From Bacteroidales bacterium (GTDB lineage Bacteria; Bacteroidota; Bacteroidia; Bacteroidales; P3), in the NCBI GenBank assembly GCA_017480185.1, contig JAFVBC010000018.1:1-64000 (forward strand): a DNA stretch of 64,000 nucleotides, written 5' to 3'. A program made the translations under genes and the position numbers. Shown here piece after piece: positions 54,685 through 64,000 of this stretch. Position 1 is the first letter of the stretch. Every line of letters starts with the position of its first letter. The notes under the pieces are model-generated. The model was not told the DNA's origin. It saw only the letters and a program-made list of their open reading frames with translations, and did not search any database.

Positions 54685-55800
54685 ATGAAAACAGCCTATA
54701 ACTTCAACGCAGGTCCTTGCGTCCTGCCCAAAGAGGCAATTGAAAGCACCATCAATGCCATCCGCGACTTCGACAACACCGGTATCGGTCTGCTCGAAAT
54801 AAGCCATCGTACTCCTGGTTGGGAACGCACCATGGAAGAGACCCGTCAACTGTGGCGCGAACTGCTGAACATACCCGCCGAATACGAAATCCTCTTCCTC
54901 GGTGGTGGTGCCAGCACTGGCTTCATGAACGTTCCGGCCAACCTGCTGAACAAGAAAGCCGCCTACCTGCAAACTGGCGTTTGGGCAAAGAAAGCTGCTA
55001 AAGAAGCTAAACTGTTTGGCGAAACCGTAATAGTGGCCAACAGCGAGGATAAGACCTACAGCTACATCCCCAAAGGATGGACTGTCCCTGCCGATGCCGA
55101 CTACTTCCACATCACCACTAACAACACCATCTACGGCACCGAAATACGCCGCGACATGGATGCCAGCGAAATCAACAACGTGATGCTGGTGGCCGACATG
55201 AGCTCCGACATTATGAGCCGTCCGGTCGACGTGAAAAAATATGGTCTCATCTATGGCGGTGCCCAAAAGAACGTTGGTCCTGCTGGCGTTACCTTCTACA
55301 TTGTCCGCAAAGACATCCTCGGCAAGATCACCGATCGTCAATACATGAACCCGCTGCCCACAATGGTCGACTTCCGCACCCACGCCGCTGAAGAGGCCAA
55401 AAACATCAGCATGTTCAACACCCCACCGGTGAGCGCCATCTTCATCATGCACGAAACACTGAAATGGGTTAAGAACACCATCGGAGGCGTTGCCGAGATG
55501 GAGAAAATCAACCTCAAGAAGAGCGCCATGCTGTATGAGGAAATTGACCGCAACAGCATGTTCCGCGGCACAGCCGAAAAAGAAGACCGCTCGATAATGA
55601 ACCACTGCTGGGTAATGGCCGAAGGCCGCGAAAACCTGCAAGACGCATTCATGGCCTTTGCCAAAGAGCGTGGCATGGTCGGCATCAAAGGACACCGCTC
55701 GGTGGGTGGTTTCCGCGCCAGCCTCTACAACGCTTGCCCAGTCGAAGCCGTCGAAGCCCTCGTGCAGTGCATGCAAGACTTTGAGAAAGCCAACAAGTAA
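54685..55800 (+). CDS. serC: Phosphoserine aminotransferase
   Basis: 371 residues. Converts 3-phosphohydroxypyruvate and glutamate to phosphoserine, the second step of serine synthesis, with PLP. Start MKTAYNFNAGPCVLPKEAIE; substrate region SHRTPGWERTMEETR; PLP Lys in IYGGAQKNVGPAGVTFYIV; C-terminal GIKGHRSVGGFRASLYNACP. It precedes serA by 101 bases and shares its operon, with a hairpin between. Confidence 0.98.
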   Translation: MKTAYNFNAGPCVLPKEAIESTINAIRDFDNTGIGLLEISHRTPGWERTMEETRQLWRELLNIPAEYEILFLGGGASTGFMNVPANLLNKKAAYLQTGVWAKKAAKEAKLFGETVIVANSEDKTYSYIPKGWTVPADADYFHITTNNTIYGTEIRRDMDASEINNVMLVADMSSDIMSRPVDVKKYGLIYGGAQKNVGPAGVTFYIVRKDILGKITDRQYMNPLPTMVDFRTHAAEEAKNISMFNTPPVSAIFIMHETLKWVKNTIGGVAEMEKINLKKSAMLYEEIDRNSMFRGTAEKEDRSIMNHCWVMAEGRENLQDAFMAFAKERGMVGIKGHRSVGGFRASLYNACPVEAVEALVQCMQDFEKANK

Positions 55801-55818
55801 GTAATAAAATCGACCTAT

Positions 55819-55866
55819 GGACATCTTTGATGCTCTGACAATAAGCAGACGACATCAAAGATGTCC
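55819..55866 (+). promoter_or_regulatory. Intercistronic hairpin between serC and serA
   Basis: 14-bp perfect arms 55819-55832 and 55853-55866, with an extra inner pairing TCTG/CAGA in the 20-base loop. No T-run follows, so it is unlikely to be a plain terminator; it could stabilise or process the serC-serA mRNA or modulate serA expression. Confidence 0.7.
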
Positions 55867-55901
55867 GTAAGGTTTTCAAACATATCAAAAAGAGAAAAAA
55901 G

Positions 55902-56822
55902 ATGAAAATTCTCGTTGCAACAGAGAAACCCTTTGCCAAGATTGCAGTCGATGGCATAAAAAAAGTGGTTGAGGAGAACGGACACCAGTTTGCCCTCCTT
56001 GAGAAATATACCGACGTAAACGAGCTCTACGCCGCTGTAGCCGACGCCGATGCCCTCATCGTACGTTCCGACAAAGTAACCAAAGAAGTTATTGACCACG
56101 CCAAACAACTGAAAATAGTGGTTCGCGCTGGTGCTGGCTACGACAACCTCGACCTCGAAGCTTGCACCGCTCGTGGCATCGTAGCCATGAACACCCCAGG
56201 ACAAAACAGCAACGCCGTGGCCGAACTGGTCATGGGCATGCTGGTCTACGCCGTGCGCAACTTCTATAACGGCAAGAGTGGTAGCGAACTGATGGGCAAA
56301 AAACTTGGTATCTTGGCCTTTGGTAACGTCGGACGCAACGTAGCTCGCATAGCAAAAGGCTTCGGCATGGAAGTGTATGCCTTCGACGCCTTCATGACAG
56401 CCGAACAAATCAACGCCAGCGGCATGGCCACAGCAGTAGCCTCACAACAGGCCCTGTTTGAAACATGCGACATCGTCAGCCTGCACATCCCCGCTACAGC
56501 TGAGACCAAACAAAGCATCAACTACGATCTCGTAGGCAAAATGCACAAAGGTGGCATACTGGTTAATAGCGCCCGTAAAGAGGTCATCGACGAAGCTGGA
56601 TTGCTCAAACTCATGGCCGAACGCACCGACATTAAATACATCACCGACATCATGCCCGATGCCGATGCCGAATTCAAAGCATATGAGGGGCGTTACTTTG
56701 CCACTCCTAAAAAGATGGGTGCACAAACCGAAGAGGCCAACATCAACGCTGGTATAGCCGCTGCCAACCAGATTGCCGACTTCTTCAAAACTGGCAACCG
56801 TAAATTCCAGGTGAACAAATAA
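55902..56822 (+). CDS. serA: D-3-phosphoglycerate dehydrogenase, short type
   Basis: 306 residues. Oxidises 3-phosphoglycerate to 3-phosphohydroxypyruvate, the first step of serine synthesis. NAD site LGILAFGNVGRNVARIAKGF; catalytic Arg region VNSARKEVIDEAG. There is no ACT or ASB regulatory domain, so no serine feedback through it. In place of the usual catalytic His (TPHxGAST) it has ATPKKMGAQTEEA, with Lys, as in the Bacteroides/Entamoeba-type enzymes. Downstream of serC. Confidence 0.95.
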   Translation: MKILVATEKPFAKIAVDGIKKVVEENGHQFALLEKYTDVNELYAAVADADALIVRSDKVTKEVIDHAKQLKIVVRAGAGYDNLDLEACTARGIVAMNTPGQNSNAVAELVMGMLVYAVRNFYNGKSGSELMGKKLGILAFGNVGRNVARIAKGFGMEVYAFDAFMTAEQINASGMATAVASQQALFETCDIVSLHIPATAETKQSINYDLVGKMHKGGILVNSARKEVIDEAGLLKLMAERTDIKYITDIMPDADAEFKAYEGRYFATPKKMGAQTEEANINAGIAAANQIADFFKTGNRKFQVNK

Positions 56823-56859
56823 TTGGTAAAGCCCACCTTGGGCGCGCCTACATCTGTAT

Positions 56860-57732
56860 ATGCACCTTTGCATATTCAACCCCGAGCACGACCTTTGCCT
56901 TGCCAAAGGTCGTGCTAATTATGTACCTCCCCGCTCGGCTGTCGACTTTGCCAAACGCGCATCTTCGTTGATGCACATACTGTATCCTGACGCCAAATGT
57001 CTCTCCGCCTACGATGAAACGTTGCGAATTGTGGCAAAAAAGGCAGAAAAAATAACGGCATGGGGATGGAACAACGTAGTTAAAACGGAGTTACTAAAAC
57101 GTAACGTGCCCCAAACTTTGCTACCAAACGATACCGAAATAGCTACTATCCGTAGGCTACAACATAGAAGCACCATACTACCACTGCAGCAGGAGGCATG
57201 GTCTGTAACAAGTGAGGCGGAGGTAGAACGTCTGTTGCAGGAAGAAAAAAACGTGGTGTTAAAAGCACCCTGGAGCGGAGCTGGAAGGGGTTTGCGATGG
57301 CTTCATACGGTAATGACTCCTATAGACCGTGATTGGTTGGCTAAAGTGGTTGCCCAACAAGGTATGGTTATTGCCGAGAAAACACGCACCGTGGTTGAAG
57401 ATTTGGCGTTGGAGTATATGGTAACCGACCATATACTACACTTTCGTGGTTATTCTTTATTTCGTACTGGTAGCGGTGTCTATAAAGAGAATATTCCACT
57501 TACTGACAGCGAGATAGAGCAACGCATTGCCAAACTAACGCAGCCACACACCCATCGCCTATTAGACAAACGTGCCGAGGTGGAGTTGTGGTTGCAGACC
57601 AATATAGTTCCTTTCTATCACGGTCCGCTTGGTATAGACCTCATGGTAGATCAAAGCCACAACATCTACGTAGCCGAGATGAACCTTCGACACACTATGG
57701 GCATGGTGGCTCATGCTGAAAACAACAAGTAA
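56860..57732 (+). CDS. ATP-grasp-like protein, uncharacterised
   Basis: 290 residues. Start MHLCIFNPEHDLCLAKGRAN. ATP-grasp-like features: NVVLKAPWSGAGRGLRWL (nucleotide Lys and glycine loop), MVIAEKTRTVVEDLALEYMV and a metal site GIDLMV ... YVAEMNLRHTMG. This suggests an ATP-dependent carboxylate-amine ligase or kinase; the substrate is unknown. It lies 37 bases after serA and one base before the mntP start, so it is probably in the serCA operon. Confidence 0.75.
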   Translation: MHLCIFNPEHDLCLAKGRANYVPPRSAVDFAKRASSLMHILYPDAKCLSAYDETLRIVAKKAEKITAWGWNNVVKTELLKRNVPQTLLPNDTEIATIRRLQHRSTILPLQQEAWSVTSEAEVERLLQEEKNVVLKAPWSGAGRGLRWLHTVMTPIDRDWLAKVVAQQGMVIAEKTRTVVEDLALEYMVTDHILHFRGYSLFRTGSGVYKENIPLTDSEIEQRIAKLTQPHTHRLLDKRAEVELWLQTNIVPFYHGPLGIDLMVDQSHNIYVAEMNLRHTMGMVAHAENNK

Positions 57733-57733
57733 A

Positions 57734-58312
57734 ATGACTATCGTAGAGACTCTGCTACTATCGCTTGCTCTTTGTGTTGACTCTCTTGTGGTGTCGGCAG
57801 CCACATCTTTCCGCAGCCATCTGACTATCAAACAAGCCTTTCTTATGGCCGTTATATTTGCCATTTGTCAGGGCTTATTTCCCTTGGCTGGAGCTATACT
57901 TGGTGATGCTTTTAGCCAGATAATAGAGAGCATTGATCACTGGATAGCGTTTGCGCTACTTTCCTATGCTGGTGGTAAAATGATATACGAAGGGGTGATG
58001 AATGGCAAGGGGAGCAACGAGGGAGTAATAGCCGATGGGAAGCAGGTTTCGATAGGTGCTATGTTTCTGCTTGGCATTGCCACAAGCATAGATGCTTTGG
58101 CTGTTGGTATAGGCTTGGGGCTCAACCTGCCAATGCGACAGGTGATGCCTGTGGTGGCAACTATTGCCCTAACCACGCTAATAGTGGCTTTTGTGGGGGC
58201 TCTTCTGGGGCAAAAGAGAGTGCATATACCCCAGCGCACAGCATCAATTGTTGCTGGGTGTGTGCTTGTTGGTTTGGGGGTGAAAATACTTATTGAGCAC
58301 CTCACGGCATAG
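57734..58312 (+). CDS. mntP: Manganese efflux pump MntP family
   Basis: 192 residues from ATG 57734, with six membrane helices. ALCVDSLVVSAATSF and GIATSIDALAVGIGLGLNLP are the duplicated acidic metal-binding motifs of the MntP (DUF204) family. Likely exports Mn2+, though other divalent-ion roles are possible. No Mn riboswitch is visible before it. One base after the ATP-grasp-like gene. Confidence 0.88.
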   Translation: MTIVETLLLSLALCVDSLVVSAATSFRSHLTIKQAFLMAVIFAICQGLFPLAGAILGDAFSQIIESIDHWIAFALLSYAGGKMIYEGVMNGKGSNEGVIADGKQVSIGAMFLLGIATSIDALAVGIGLGLNLPMRQVMPVVATIALTTLIVAFVGALLGQKRVHIPQRTASIVAGCVLVGLGVKILIEHLTA

Positions 58313-58331
58313 AGCCGATTACAAGGGCCTA

Positions 58332-60167
58332 TTATTCGTCTTTATATCCAGCCGCTATACGAGCGCGTTTGCGTTCGGTTTCATCAAGTATTATCTTACG
58401 TATGCGCAGACTTTGAGGAGTGATTTCAAGGTATTCGTCGTCGCGAATATACTCCATAGCCTCCTCCAAGCTGAATTTAATTGCTGGCGAGCAGGTAGAT
58501 TTCTCGTCGGCACTCTTGGTGCGCATATTGGTTAAGTTCTTGGCCGTAACGACGTTGATAACAATGTCGTTGCCCGGACGCAGGCTTTCACCAATCACCT
58601 GTCCGCTGTAAACCATTTCGCCAGGCTCGATAAAGAATGGGCCACGGTCTTGCAACTTACTGATGCTGTAGGCCGTTGCCTCGCCTGTCTCTTTAGCAAT
58701 CAAGGCTCCCATTTTGTGGGTGTCCATATCGCCTTTCCATGGTTGAAACTCAAGGAAGCGATGAGCGATGATGGCTTCACCGTTGGTGGCCGTGAGCAGT
58801 GTGTTGCGAAGGCCTATAATGCCACGACTGGGTATGCTGAACTCCAGTTGCACACGGTCGCCTTTTGTGTCGATGGTGCCCACCTCGCCTTTTCTTCGAG
58901 TTACGACATCTATCACTTTGCTTGAAAACTCCTCGGGCACAAGCACCGTGAGTTGTTCAATGGGCTCACATTTCTGTCCGTCAATTTCTTTGATAATAAC
59001 CTTTGGCTGACCCACTTGCAACTCATATCCCTCGCGCCGCATTGTCTCAATCAAGACGCTGAGGTGCATTATGCCTCTACCATAAACGAGCAACGCGTCG
59101 GGCGAGCCTGTCTCCTCGATGCGCATTGCCAAGTTCTTTTCAAGTTCTTTGAACAAACGGTCGCGCAAGTGGCGACTGGTAACATACTTTCCTTCTTTGC
59201 CAAAGAAGGGAGAGTTGTTGATGGTGAAGAGCATGCTCATCGTGGGCTCGTCGACTTTTATTGGCGGCAAAGCCTCAGGAGCATCGCTGTCGCATATGGT
59301 GTCGCCTATTTCAAAGGCCACATTTTTGTCCAATTCAAGCAACACGGCGCATATCTCGCCTGCCTCTACCGGGGTTTTCACCCTTTCTTTTCCCAAGCCT
59401 TCAAAGACATACAATTCCTTTACACGGCTGTTTATTTGACCGCCCTCGCGCTTCATCAGGCACACGTTCTGCCCGGCTTGCAAGGTGCCACGGTGCAGTC
59501 TGCCGACGGCTATGCGTCCGAGGTAAGAACTATAGTCGAGCGACGAGATCATCATCTGAGTGTTGCCCTCGGGGACAATCGGTGCGGGGATGTGGTCTAT
59601 GATAAGGTCCATCAAGTAGCTAATATCGTCGGTCGGGGTGCGCCAATCCTCGCCCATCCACCCTTGTTTGGCACTGCCAAAAGCGGTTGGGAACTCAAGC
59701 TGATCGTTCGATGCGCCGAGGTTGAACATAAGGTCGAATACCGACTCTTGTGTGGCTTCGGGATCGCAATTGGGCTTATCCACTTTGTTGACCACCACAA
59801 TCGGTTTCAGCCCCAACTCGATGGCTTTTTGAAGCACAAATCGTGTTTGAGGCATCGGTCCTTCAAAGGCATCGACCACCAACAACACGCCGTCGGCCAT
59901 GTTCAACACTCGCTCCACCTCGCCACCAAAGTCGCTGTGGCCTGGTGTGTCTATTATGTTAATTTTGTAGCCTTTATAGCGAACCGAGACATTTTTCGAC
60001 AATATGGTTATGCCGCGCTCGCGTTCGAGGTCGTTGTTGTCAAGAATCAATTCGCCTGTTGTCTGATTGTCGCGAAACAGTTTTGCTTGATGAAGCATGC
60101 GGTCGACCAATGTGGTTTTACCGTGGTCGACGTGGGCAATGATGGCAATGTTGCGTATGTTTTGCAT
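58332..60167 (-). CDS. typA: Ribosome-associated GTPase TypA/BipA
   Basis: 611 residues from ATG 60167 ([20 protein letters not shown]). GTPase motifs: [26 protein letters not shown] and [12 protein letters not shown]-like domains follow, and the family-specific [20 protein letters not shown] and [21 protein letters not shown] translational GTPase needed for ribosome assembly under stress and cold. The longer frame from 60203 begins at the -7 box and is rejected. Confidence 0.97.
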   Translation of the reverse strand: MQNIRNIAIIAHVDHGKTTLVDRMLHQAKLFRDNQTTGELILDNNDLERERGITILSKNVSVRYKGYKINIIDTPGHSDFGGEVERVLNMADGVLLVVDAFEGPMPQTRFVLQKAIELGLKPIVVVNKVDKPNCDPEATQESVFDLMFNLGASNDQLEFPTAFGSAKQGWMGEDWRTPTDDISYLMDLIIDHIPAPIVPEGNTQMMISSLDYSSYLGRIAVGRLHRGTLQAGQNVCLMKREGGQINSRVKELYVFEGLGKERVKTPVEAGEICAVLLELDKNVAFEIGDTICDSDAPEALPPIKVDEPTMSMLFTINNSPFFGKEGKYVTSRHLRDRLFKELEKNLAMRIEETGSPDALLVYGRGIMHLSVLIETMRREGYELQVGQPKVIIKEIDGQKCEPIEQLTVLVPEEFSSKVIDVVTRRKGEVGTIDTKGDRVQLEFSIPSRGIIGLRNTLLTATNGEAIIAHRFLEFQPWKGDMDTHKMGALIAKETGEATAYSISKLQDRGPFFIEPGEMVYSGQVIGESLRPGNDIVINVVTAKNLTNMRTKSADEKSTCSPAIKFSLEEAMEYIRDDEYLEITPQSLRIRKIILDETERKRARIAAGYKDE

Positions 60168-60200
60168 TGCTTGATATATATGTGTGTTTGAAACGAACTG

Positions 60201-60208
60201 CAAAGGTA
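60201..60208 (-). promoter_or_regulatory. -7 box of typA
   Basis: TACCTTTG on the minus strand, 33 bases before ATG 60167; it decides that start. Confidence 0.65.
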
Positions 60209-60272
60209 CGATTTTTGCGCAAATGAGCCGAACTCATTTCTCGGACGAAGATACATTTACCTCGGCACTTGT

Positions 60273-60364
60273 AGGCATCAAGTAAGGTCGTTCTTCAGTC
60301 GTTCTTCAGTCAATCACTGAAGAACGACTGAACATATACTGAAGAAATGCCGAAGTTGATACCT
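60273..60364. repeat. Intergenic palindrome, family member e
   Basis: AGGCATCAAGTAAGG, two GTTCTTCAGTC modules, inverted ACTGAAGAACGACTGA, then the same degenerate arm as member c (AACATATACTGAAGAAATGC) ending GATACCT. Between the divergent typA and glnS genes. Confidence 0.88.
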
Positions 60365-60427
60365 ACATGATACGGCCAAATGAGTCGGCAATGCTTACTT
60401 TTTGTATACACGAAAGCAAAAAAAACG

Positions 60428-60435
60428 TAACTTTG
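60428..60435 (+). promoter_or_regulatory. -7 box of glnS
   Basis: TAACTTTG, 26 bases before ATG 60462 and 53 before ATG 60489. Confidence 0.62.
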
Positions 60436-60488
60436 AAGTTTGGCACAATCGGTGCTAACCAATGTATCATACAAACATTCAGACATAT

Positions 60489-62180
60489 ATGAACGATAAT
60501 GCCGCTGCATCAAAGCCTCTTAACTTTTTGGAAGAAATCATCGAAACTGGATTGAATGAAGGAAAATACACCAGCATTCAAACCCGTTTCCCACCCGAAC
60601 CTAATGGTTATCTACACATAGGGCATGCCAAATCGATATGCTTGAACTTTGGTTTGGCAAAGAAATATGGAGGAAAAACCAATCTGCGCTTCGACGACAC
60701 CAACCCCGTGAAGGAAGACACCGAATATGTTGATGCCATACAGGAAGACATTCACTGGCTTGGATTCGACTGGGCGGAGATGCACTATGCAAGCGACTAT
60801 TTTGAGCAACTCTATGAATGGGCATGTAAACTGATACGCAAAGGGTTGGCCTATGTCGACGATCAAACGCTGGAAGAGATACGCGCAGGTCGAGGCACAG
60901 TTACCACCCCCGGAACAAACAGCCCATGGCGCAACCGCTCGATAGAAGAAAACCTCGACCTTTTTGAGCGTATGCGTAAAGGGGAATTTGCCGATGGTAG
61001 CAAGGTGCTTCGGGCAAAAATCGACATGGCTCACCCCAACATGATGTTCCGCGACCCAATCATGTACCGCATACTGCATGCCACCCACCACCGCACGGGC
61101 GACCAGTGGTGCATATACCCCATGTACGACTACGCCCATGGTCAAAGCGACAGCATTGAGCACATCACCCACTCGATATGCACCCTCGAATTCGACATTC
61201 ACCGTCCGCTCTACGACTGGTTTATCAACCAACTCGACATCTGGCCAAGCCACCAATATGAGTTTGCGCGCCTCAATATAAACTACACGGTGATGAGTAA
61301 GCGCAAACTGCTGCAGTTGGTAAAAGAGGGCTACGTGAGTGGTTGGGACGACCCCCGCATGCCCACCATTTGTGGTTTCCGTCGCCGTGGCTATACGCCC
61401 GAAAGCATCCGTGCATTCTGCGAACGCATCGGGGTGGCCAAACGCGACAACATAATAGACTACAGCCTGCTTGAGTTTTCGCTGCGCGAGCATTTGAACC
61501 GCACCGCCCTACGACGCATGGCCGTGATAGACCCTGTAAAGGTAGTGATTGACAACTACCCCGTCGACCACGAAGAAATGCTTGAGGCGGTAAACAATCC
61601 AGAGGACGCTGCCGACGGAATGAGAGAGGTGCCATTCTGCCGTGAGCTGTATATCGAGCGCGACGACTTTATGGAAGAAGCCCCAAAGAAATACTTCCGC
61701 TTGGCGCTTGGGCAAGAGGTGCGTCTGCGCTATGCCTACTTTGTTACGGCTCAAAGCGTTGAAAAAGATGCCGAAGGTCGCATCACCTGCATCCACTGCA
61801 CCTACGACCCCGCCACACGAGGTGGCGATGCTCCCGACGGGCGCAAGGTGAAAGGCACCATCCATTGGGTGTCGGCACGGCACGCAAAAGAGGTTGAGGT
61901 GCGATTGTTCGACCGCCTGTTCTCGACAGAAGCCCCCGACGAGGCTCCAGAAGGCAAAACATTCCTCGACAATCTGAATCCGACCTCGCTCAGAACCGTA
62001 ACGGCTCAAGCCGAGCCAGCCCTGCTCACCCACGACACCAGCCGCTTTGCCGACGGCATTGCTCGCTACCAGTTTGAACGCATGGGATATTTTTGCGTAG
62101 ACAAAGAGTCGACCCCCGAACACCCCGTTTTCAACCGCACAGCAACACTTAAAGACAGTTGGGCAAAGAGCAACAAATAA
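60489..62180 (+). CDS. glnS: Glutaminyl-tRNA synthetase
   Basis: 563 residues from ATG 60489 ([20 protein letters not shown]); ATG 60462 would add nine residues and cannot be excluded. Charges tRNA-Gln (a CUG isoacceptor is at 15.8 kb). Class I motifs: [15 protein letters not shown] (HIGH) and [14 protein letters not shown] (KMSKS type), then the beta-barrel anticodon-binding region. Its presence means glutamine is charged directly rather than only through GatCAB. It overlaps the next gene by 22 bases. Confidence 0.97.
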   Translation: MNDNAAASKPLNFLEEIIETGLNEGKYTSIQTRFPPEPNGYLHIGHAKSICLNFGLAKKYGGKTNLRFDDTNPVKEDTEYVDAIQEDIHWLGFDWAEMHYASDYFEQLYEWACKLIRKGLAYVDDQTLEEIRAGRGTVTTPGTNSPWRNRSIEENLDLFERMRKGEFADGSKVLRAKIDMAHPNMMFRDPIMYRILHATHHRTGDQWCIYPMYDYAHGQSDSIEHITHSICTLEFDIHRPLYDWFINQLDIWPSHQYEFARLNINYTVMSKRKLLQLVKEGYVSGWDDPRMPTICGFRRRGYTPESIRAFCERIGVAKRDNIIDYSLLEFSLREHLNRTALRRMAVIDPVKVVIDNYPVDHEEMLEAVNNPEDAADGMREVPFCRELYIERDDFMEEAPKKYFRLALGQEVRLRYAYFVTAQSVEKDAEGRITCIHCTYDPATRGGDAPDGRKVKGTIHWVSARHAKEVEVRLFDRLFSTEAPDEAPEGKTFLDNLNPTSLRTVTAQAEPALLTHDTSRFADGIARYQFERMGYFCVDKESTPEHPVFNRTATLKDSWAKSNK

Positions 62181-63571
62181 AAAGCCCATGGCCATACGTT
62201 GCCGTGGTGGGGCTGATGTTGGTTTTGGTCAGTCCGTCGATGCTCACAAAGGGCATGTTCATGGACGGATTGATATACACCGACATAGCAAAAAACATTG
62301 CCGAGGGACAGTGCTCGTTTTGGAATTTGCAAGAAACCACCACTCAGTTTCCTCAGTTTTTCGAGCATCCACCGCTGATGATGAATATGTTGGCCTGCTG
62401 GATGTCGGTCTTTGGCACCACTATACTCTCAGCCAAAGCCTACGCACTGCTGATGATAGTAATTGCTGCAACATTGATAATAGCCCTGTGGCACACCGTC
62501 GGACACGAGTATAGAACCGCTTGGTTGCCACTGCTGCTATGGCTGATGATTCCACCAGCCACACATTTTGCTTTTTTCAACATGCTGGAGTGTACGATGC
62601 TTGTGTTTGTACTGGCCGCAGTGCTGTGCATGCTACAACGCGATGGCAATAGTGTGTGGTGGCACATGGGGGGTGGGTTGTTGCTTTCGGCAGCATTCCT
62701 CACCAAAGGATTCACTGGTCTTTTCCCATTGGCGCTACCAGCCTTGCACTGGCTTACGCATCGCAAACAGCAATCGGTTGGTCGAGCATTGCTGCTAACG
62801 GCTATAACATTGCTTGCAACCATTCTCCCAATTCTTATCATCGTAATTCTCAATCCCGAGGCCAAACACTATCTGTACACCTACCTAACACATCAAGTAA
62901 TTGGAGGTAGCCACGTATATTTGCACAACAGGTGGTATATTGTTGGCCGTTTCTTTGTTCACACTGCTTTGGTGTGGCTTGCAACAGCAGTTGTGGTGAG
63001 CATTACAGCGTTGCAACATAGGAGCAAACCAAGTCTGAAAACCTTCGTTGCAAAGCACCGCACAGCACTGATGTTGCTTGCGTTGGCATTCCTCGGGGTG
63101 ATACCCATGATGGTAAGCACCAAGCAACGCGATTTTTATCTGCTCACAGCCTACCCCGTGCTTGCCTTTTCAGTGGCATTGATAATAGATAAAGAGATGC
63201 ACAACCAGCTGCAAGGACTGGCATCGAACAGCATATTGGCCGTGTTTGCACTGCTGCTGTTGGGAACAGGCGTGGGCATAAACATGGCCAACTATGGGAA
63301 AGCTGGGCGCGACAATGCTTTGCTCAACGATATGGAGTTGATACTTCCACATCTGCAAAAAGGTGAGACCGTTGGAATCACTGCCTCGATGCAAGGCGAA
63401 TACTCGCTCCACAGCTACTATCACATATATGGGGGCATCACCCTTGACAGCCAATGTAGTGGCTCTCACCTGCTCACCGATGGTTGCACACTGAATGCCG
63501 AAATGGCCGAACAATATGAAGAGTTATGCCTCGGCACACAAAAATATAAACTCTACAAACGGAAACAATAA
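62159..63571 (+). CDS. GT-C glycosyltransferase (ArnT/PMT-like), integral membrane
   Basis: 470 residues, TTG start inside the glnS end. About ten membrane helices. The first periplasmic loop has [20 protein letters not shown] and [15 protein letters not shown], the acidic DxxxY...HPP pattern of ArnT/PMT family lipid-linked sugar transferases. The acceptor is unknown; candidates are lipid A, O-antigen or protein. A short C-terminal soluble part follows. The start could be a few codons later. Confidence 0.85.
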   Translation: MGKEQQIKSPWPYVAVVGLMLVLVSPSMLTKGMFMDGLIYTDIAKNIAEGQCSFWNLQETTTQFPQFFEHPPLMMNMLACWMSVFGTTILSAKAYALLMIVIAATLIIALWHTVGHEYRTAWLPLLLWLMIPPATHFAFFNMLECTMLVFVLAAVLCMLQRDGNSVWWHMGGGLLLSAAFLTKGFTGLFPLALPALHWLTHRKQQSVGRALLLTAITLLATILPILIIVILNPEAKHYLYTYLTHQVIGGSHVYLHNRWYIVGRFFVHTALVWLATAVVVSITALQHRSKPSLKTFVAKHRTALMLLALAFLGVIPMMVSTKQRDFYLLTAYPVLAFSVALIIDKEMHNQLQGLASNSILAVFALLLLGTGVGINMANYGKAGRDNALLNDMELILPHLQKGETVGITASMQGEYSLHSYYHIYGGITLDSQCSGSHLLTDGCTLNAEMAEQYEELCLGTQKYKLYKRKQ

Positions 63572-63580
63572 CACAACGAT

Positions 63581-64000
63581 ATGAACATATCCTATTCGTG
63601 GCTAAAAGATTATGTCGACATTGACGACATTACCCCCGCACAACTTGACGATTTGCTGACATTTAGCGGTCTGGAAGTGGAGGGCGTGGAGAAAAAAGAG
63701 ACGATAAAAGGTGGGTTGGAACACGTGGTGATAGGCCAAGTGCTTACGTGCGAGCCACACCCCGACTCCGATCATCTGCACGTTACCACAGTAAATATTG
63801 GTACCGACACACCGCTCAACATAGTGTGTGGCGCCCCCAATGTGGCGGCAGGACAAAAGGTGGTATGCGCCTGTGTAGGTACGAAAATATATACCTCCGA
63901 CACCGAATATCACGAGATAAAGAAAGGAAAACTGCGTGGAGTGATGAGCGAAGGAATGCTCTGCGCCGCCGATGAACTACAGTTGGGCAACGATCACGAC
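63581..64000 (+). CDS. pheT: Phenylalanyl-tRNA synthetase beta subunit, 5' end only
   Basis: 140 residues visible; the frame runs off the right edge. PheT typically has about 800-820 residues. Start MNISYSWLKDYVDIDDITPA, then the tRNA-binding OB fold with GQVLTCEPHPDSDHLHVTTV, NIVCGAPNVAAGQKVVCA and KLRGVMSEGMLCAADELQLG. Works with the alpha subunit PheS to charge tRNA-Phe. It lies 9 bases after the glycosyltransferase gene. Confidence 0.97.
   Translation, partial: MNISYSWLKDYVDIDDITPAQLDDLLTFSGLEVEGVEKKETIKGGLEHVVIGQVLTCEPHPDSDHLHVTTVNIGTDTPLNIVCGAPNVAAGQKVVCACVGTKIYTSDTEYHEIKKGKLRGVMSEGMLCAADELQLGNDHD

Noticed and set aside
54625..55824. 399-residue minus-strand frame
   Set aside because: Exactly antisense to serC; a product of that gene's codon use.
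58953..60191. 412-residue plus-strand frame
   Set aside because: Antisense to typA, with no start signals or recognisable motifs.

Overview
The window is a chromosomal segment of a Bacteroidales bacterium (phylum Bacteroidota). Evidence: transcription signals of the Bacteroidota type (TAnnTTTG boxes at -7, no consistent Shine-Dalgarno); a fused MurF-alanine racemase; type IX secretion/gliding proteins (PorP/SprF and GldJ types); an OMP_b-brl_3-like TonB-dependent receptor; DUF3857, DUF4105 and DUF2851 proteins; a glutaminyl-tRNA synthetase; and a short SerA with Lys where most relatives have His. I cannot name the genus. No rRNA, CRISPR array, intact insertion sequence or prophage is visible.

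Layout. 1-1.2 kb: 3' part of dnaK with a strong terminator. 1.2-9.8 kb: an AT-richer accessory island with an Sll1717-like P-loop ATPase, a decayed HU-type gene, uncharacterised membrane and secreted proteins, a compact three-gene cassette (TIGR04255 family / small protein / DUF7689-like), a broken PIN toxin gene, another decayed gene, and two copies of a structured pseudoknotted RNA element 3.8 kb apart. 9.8-23.4 kb: core-like genes (permease, TonB-dependent receptor, tRNA-Gln, two DUF3857/transglutaminase-like proteins, beta-barrel protein, ffh, folD, lipoprotein). 23.7-34.3 kb, minus strand: porP-gldJ-ostA-like-grpE-dnaJ-DUF2851-murF/alr, the last three overlapping, plus an LRR protein. 34.5-42.2 kb, plus strand: a tightly overlapping run from a hemerythrin-like/LuxR regulator through a membrane polyferredoxin, a Tat-exported aldo/keto reductase, tatA, tatC, alkaline phosphatase, a short-chain fatty acid transporter and apt. 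42.2-54.2 kb: mixed housekeeping and envelope genes (GNAT-HD fusion, thioredoxin-like lipid-side protein, fused oligopeptide ABC ATPase, MATE exporter, patatin-barrel protein, DUF4105 protein, MscS channel). 54.7-58.3 kb: serC-serA, an ATP-grasp-like protein and mntP. 58.3-64 kb: typA, glnS, a GT-C glycosyltransferase and the 5' end of pheT.

Intergenic regions carry a family of large palindromes built from the module GTTCTTCAGTC (five sites with related ends), and a 66-bp tandem array of G/C-rich hairpins at 44.4 kb. The most unusual items are the two pseudoknotted RNA copies, whose helices differ in sequence but keep pairing, the TIGR04255/DUF7689-like cassette directly upstream of one of them, and the regulator-ferredoxin-Tat gene run. 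All function calls are from reading the sequence by eye; no database search was run.
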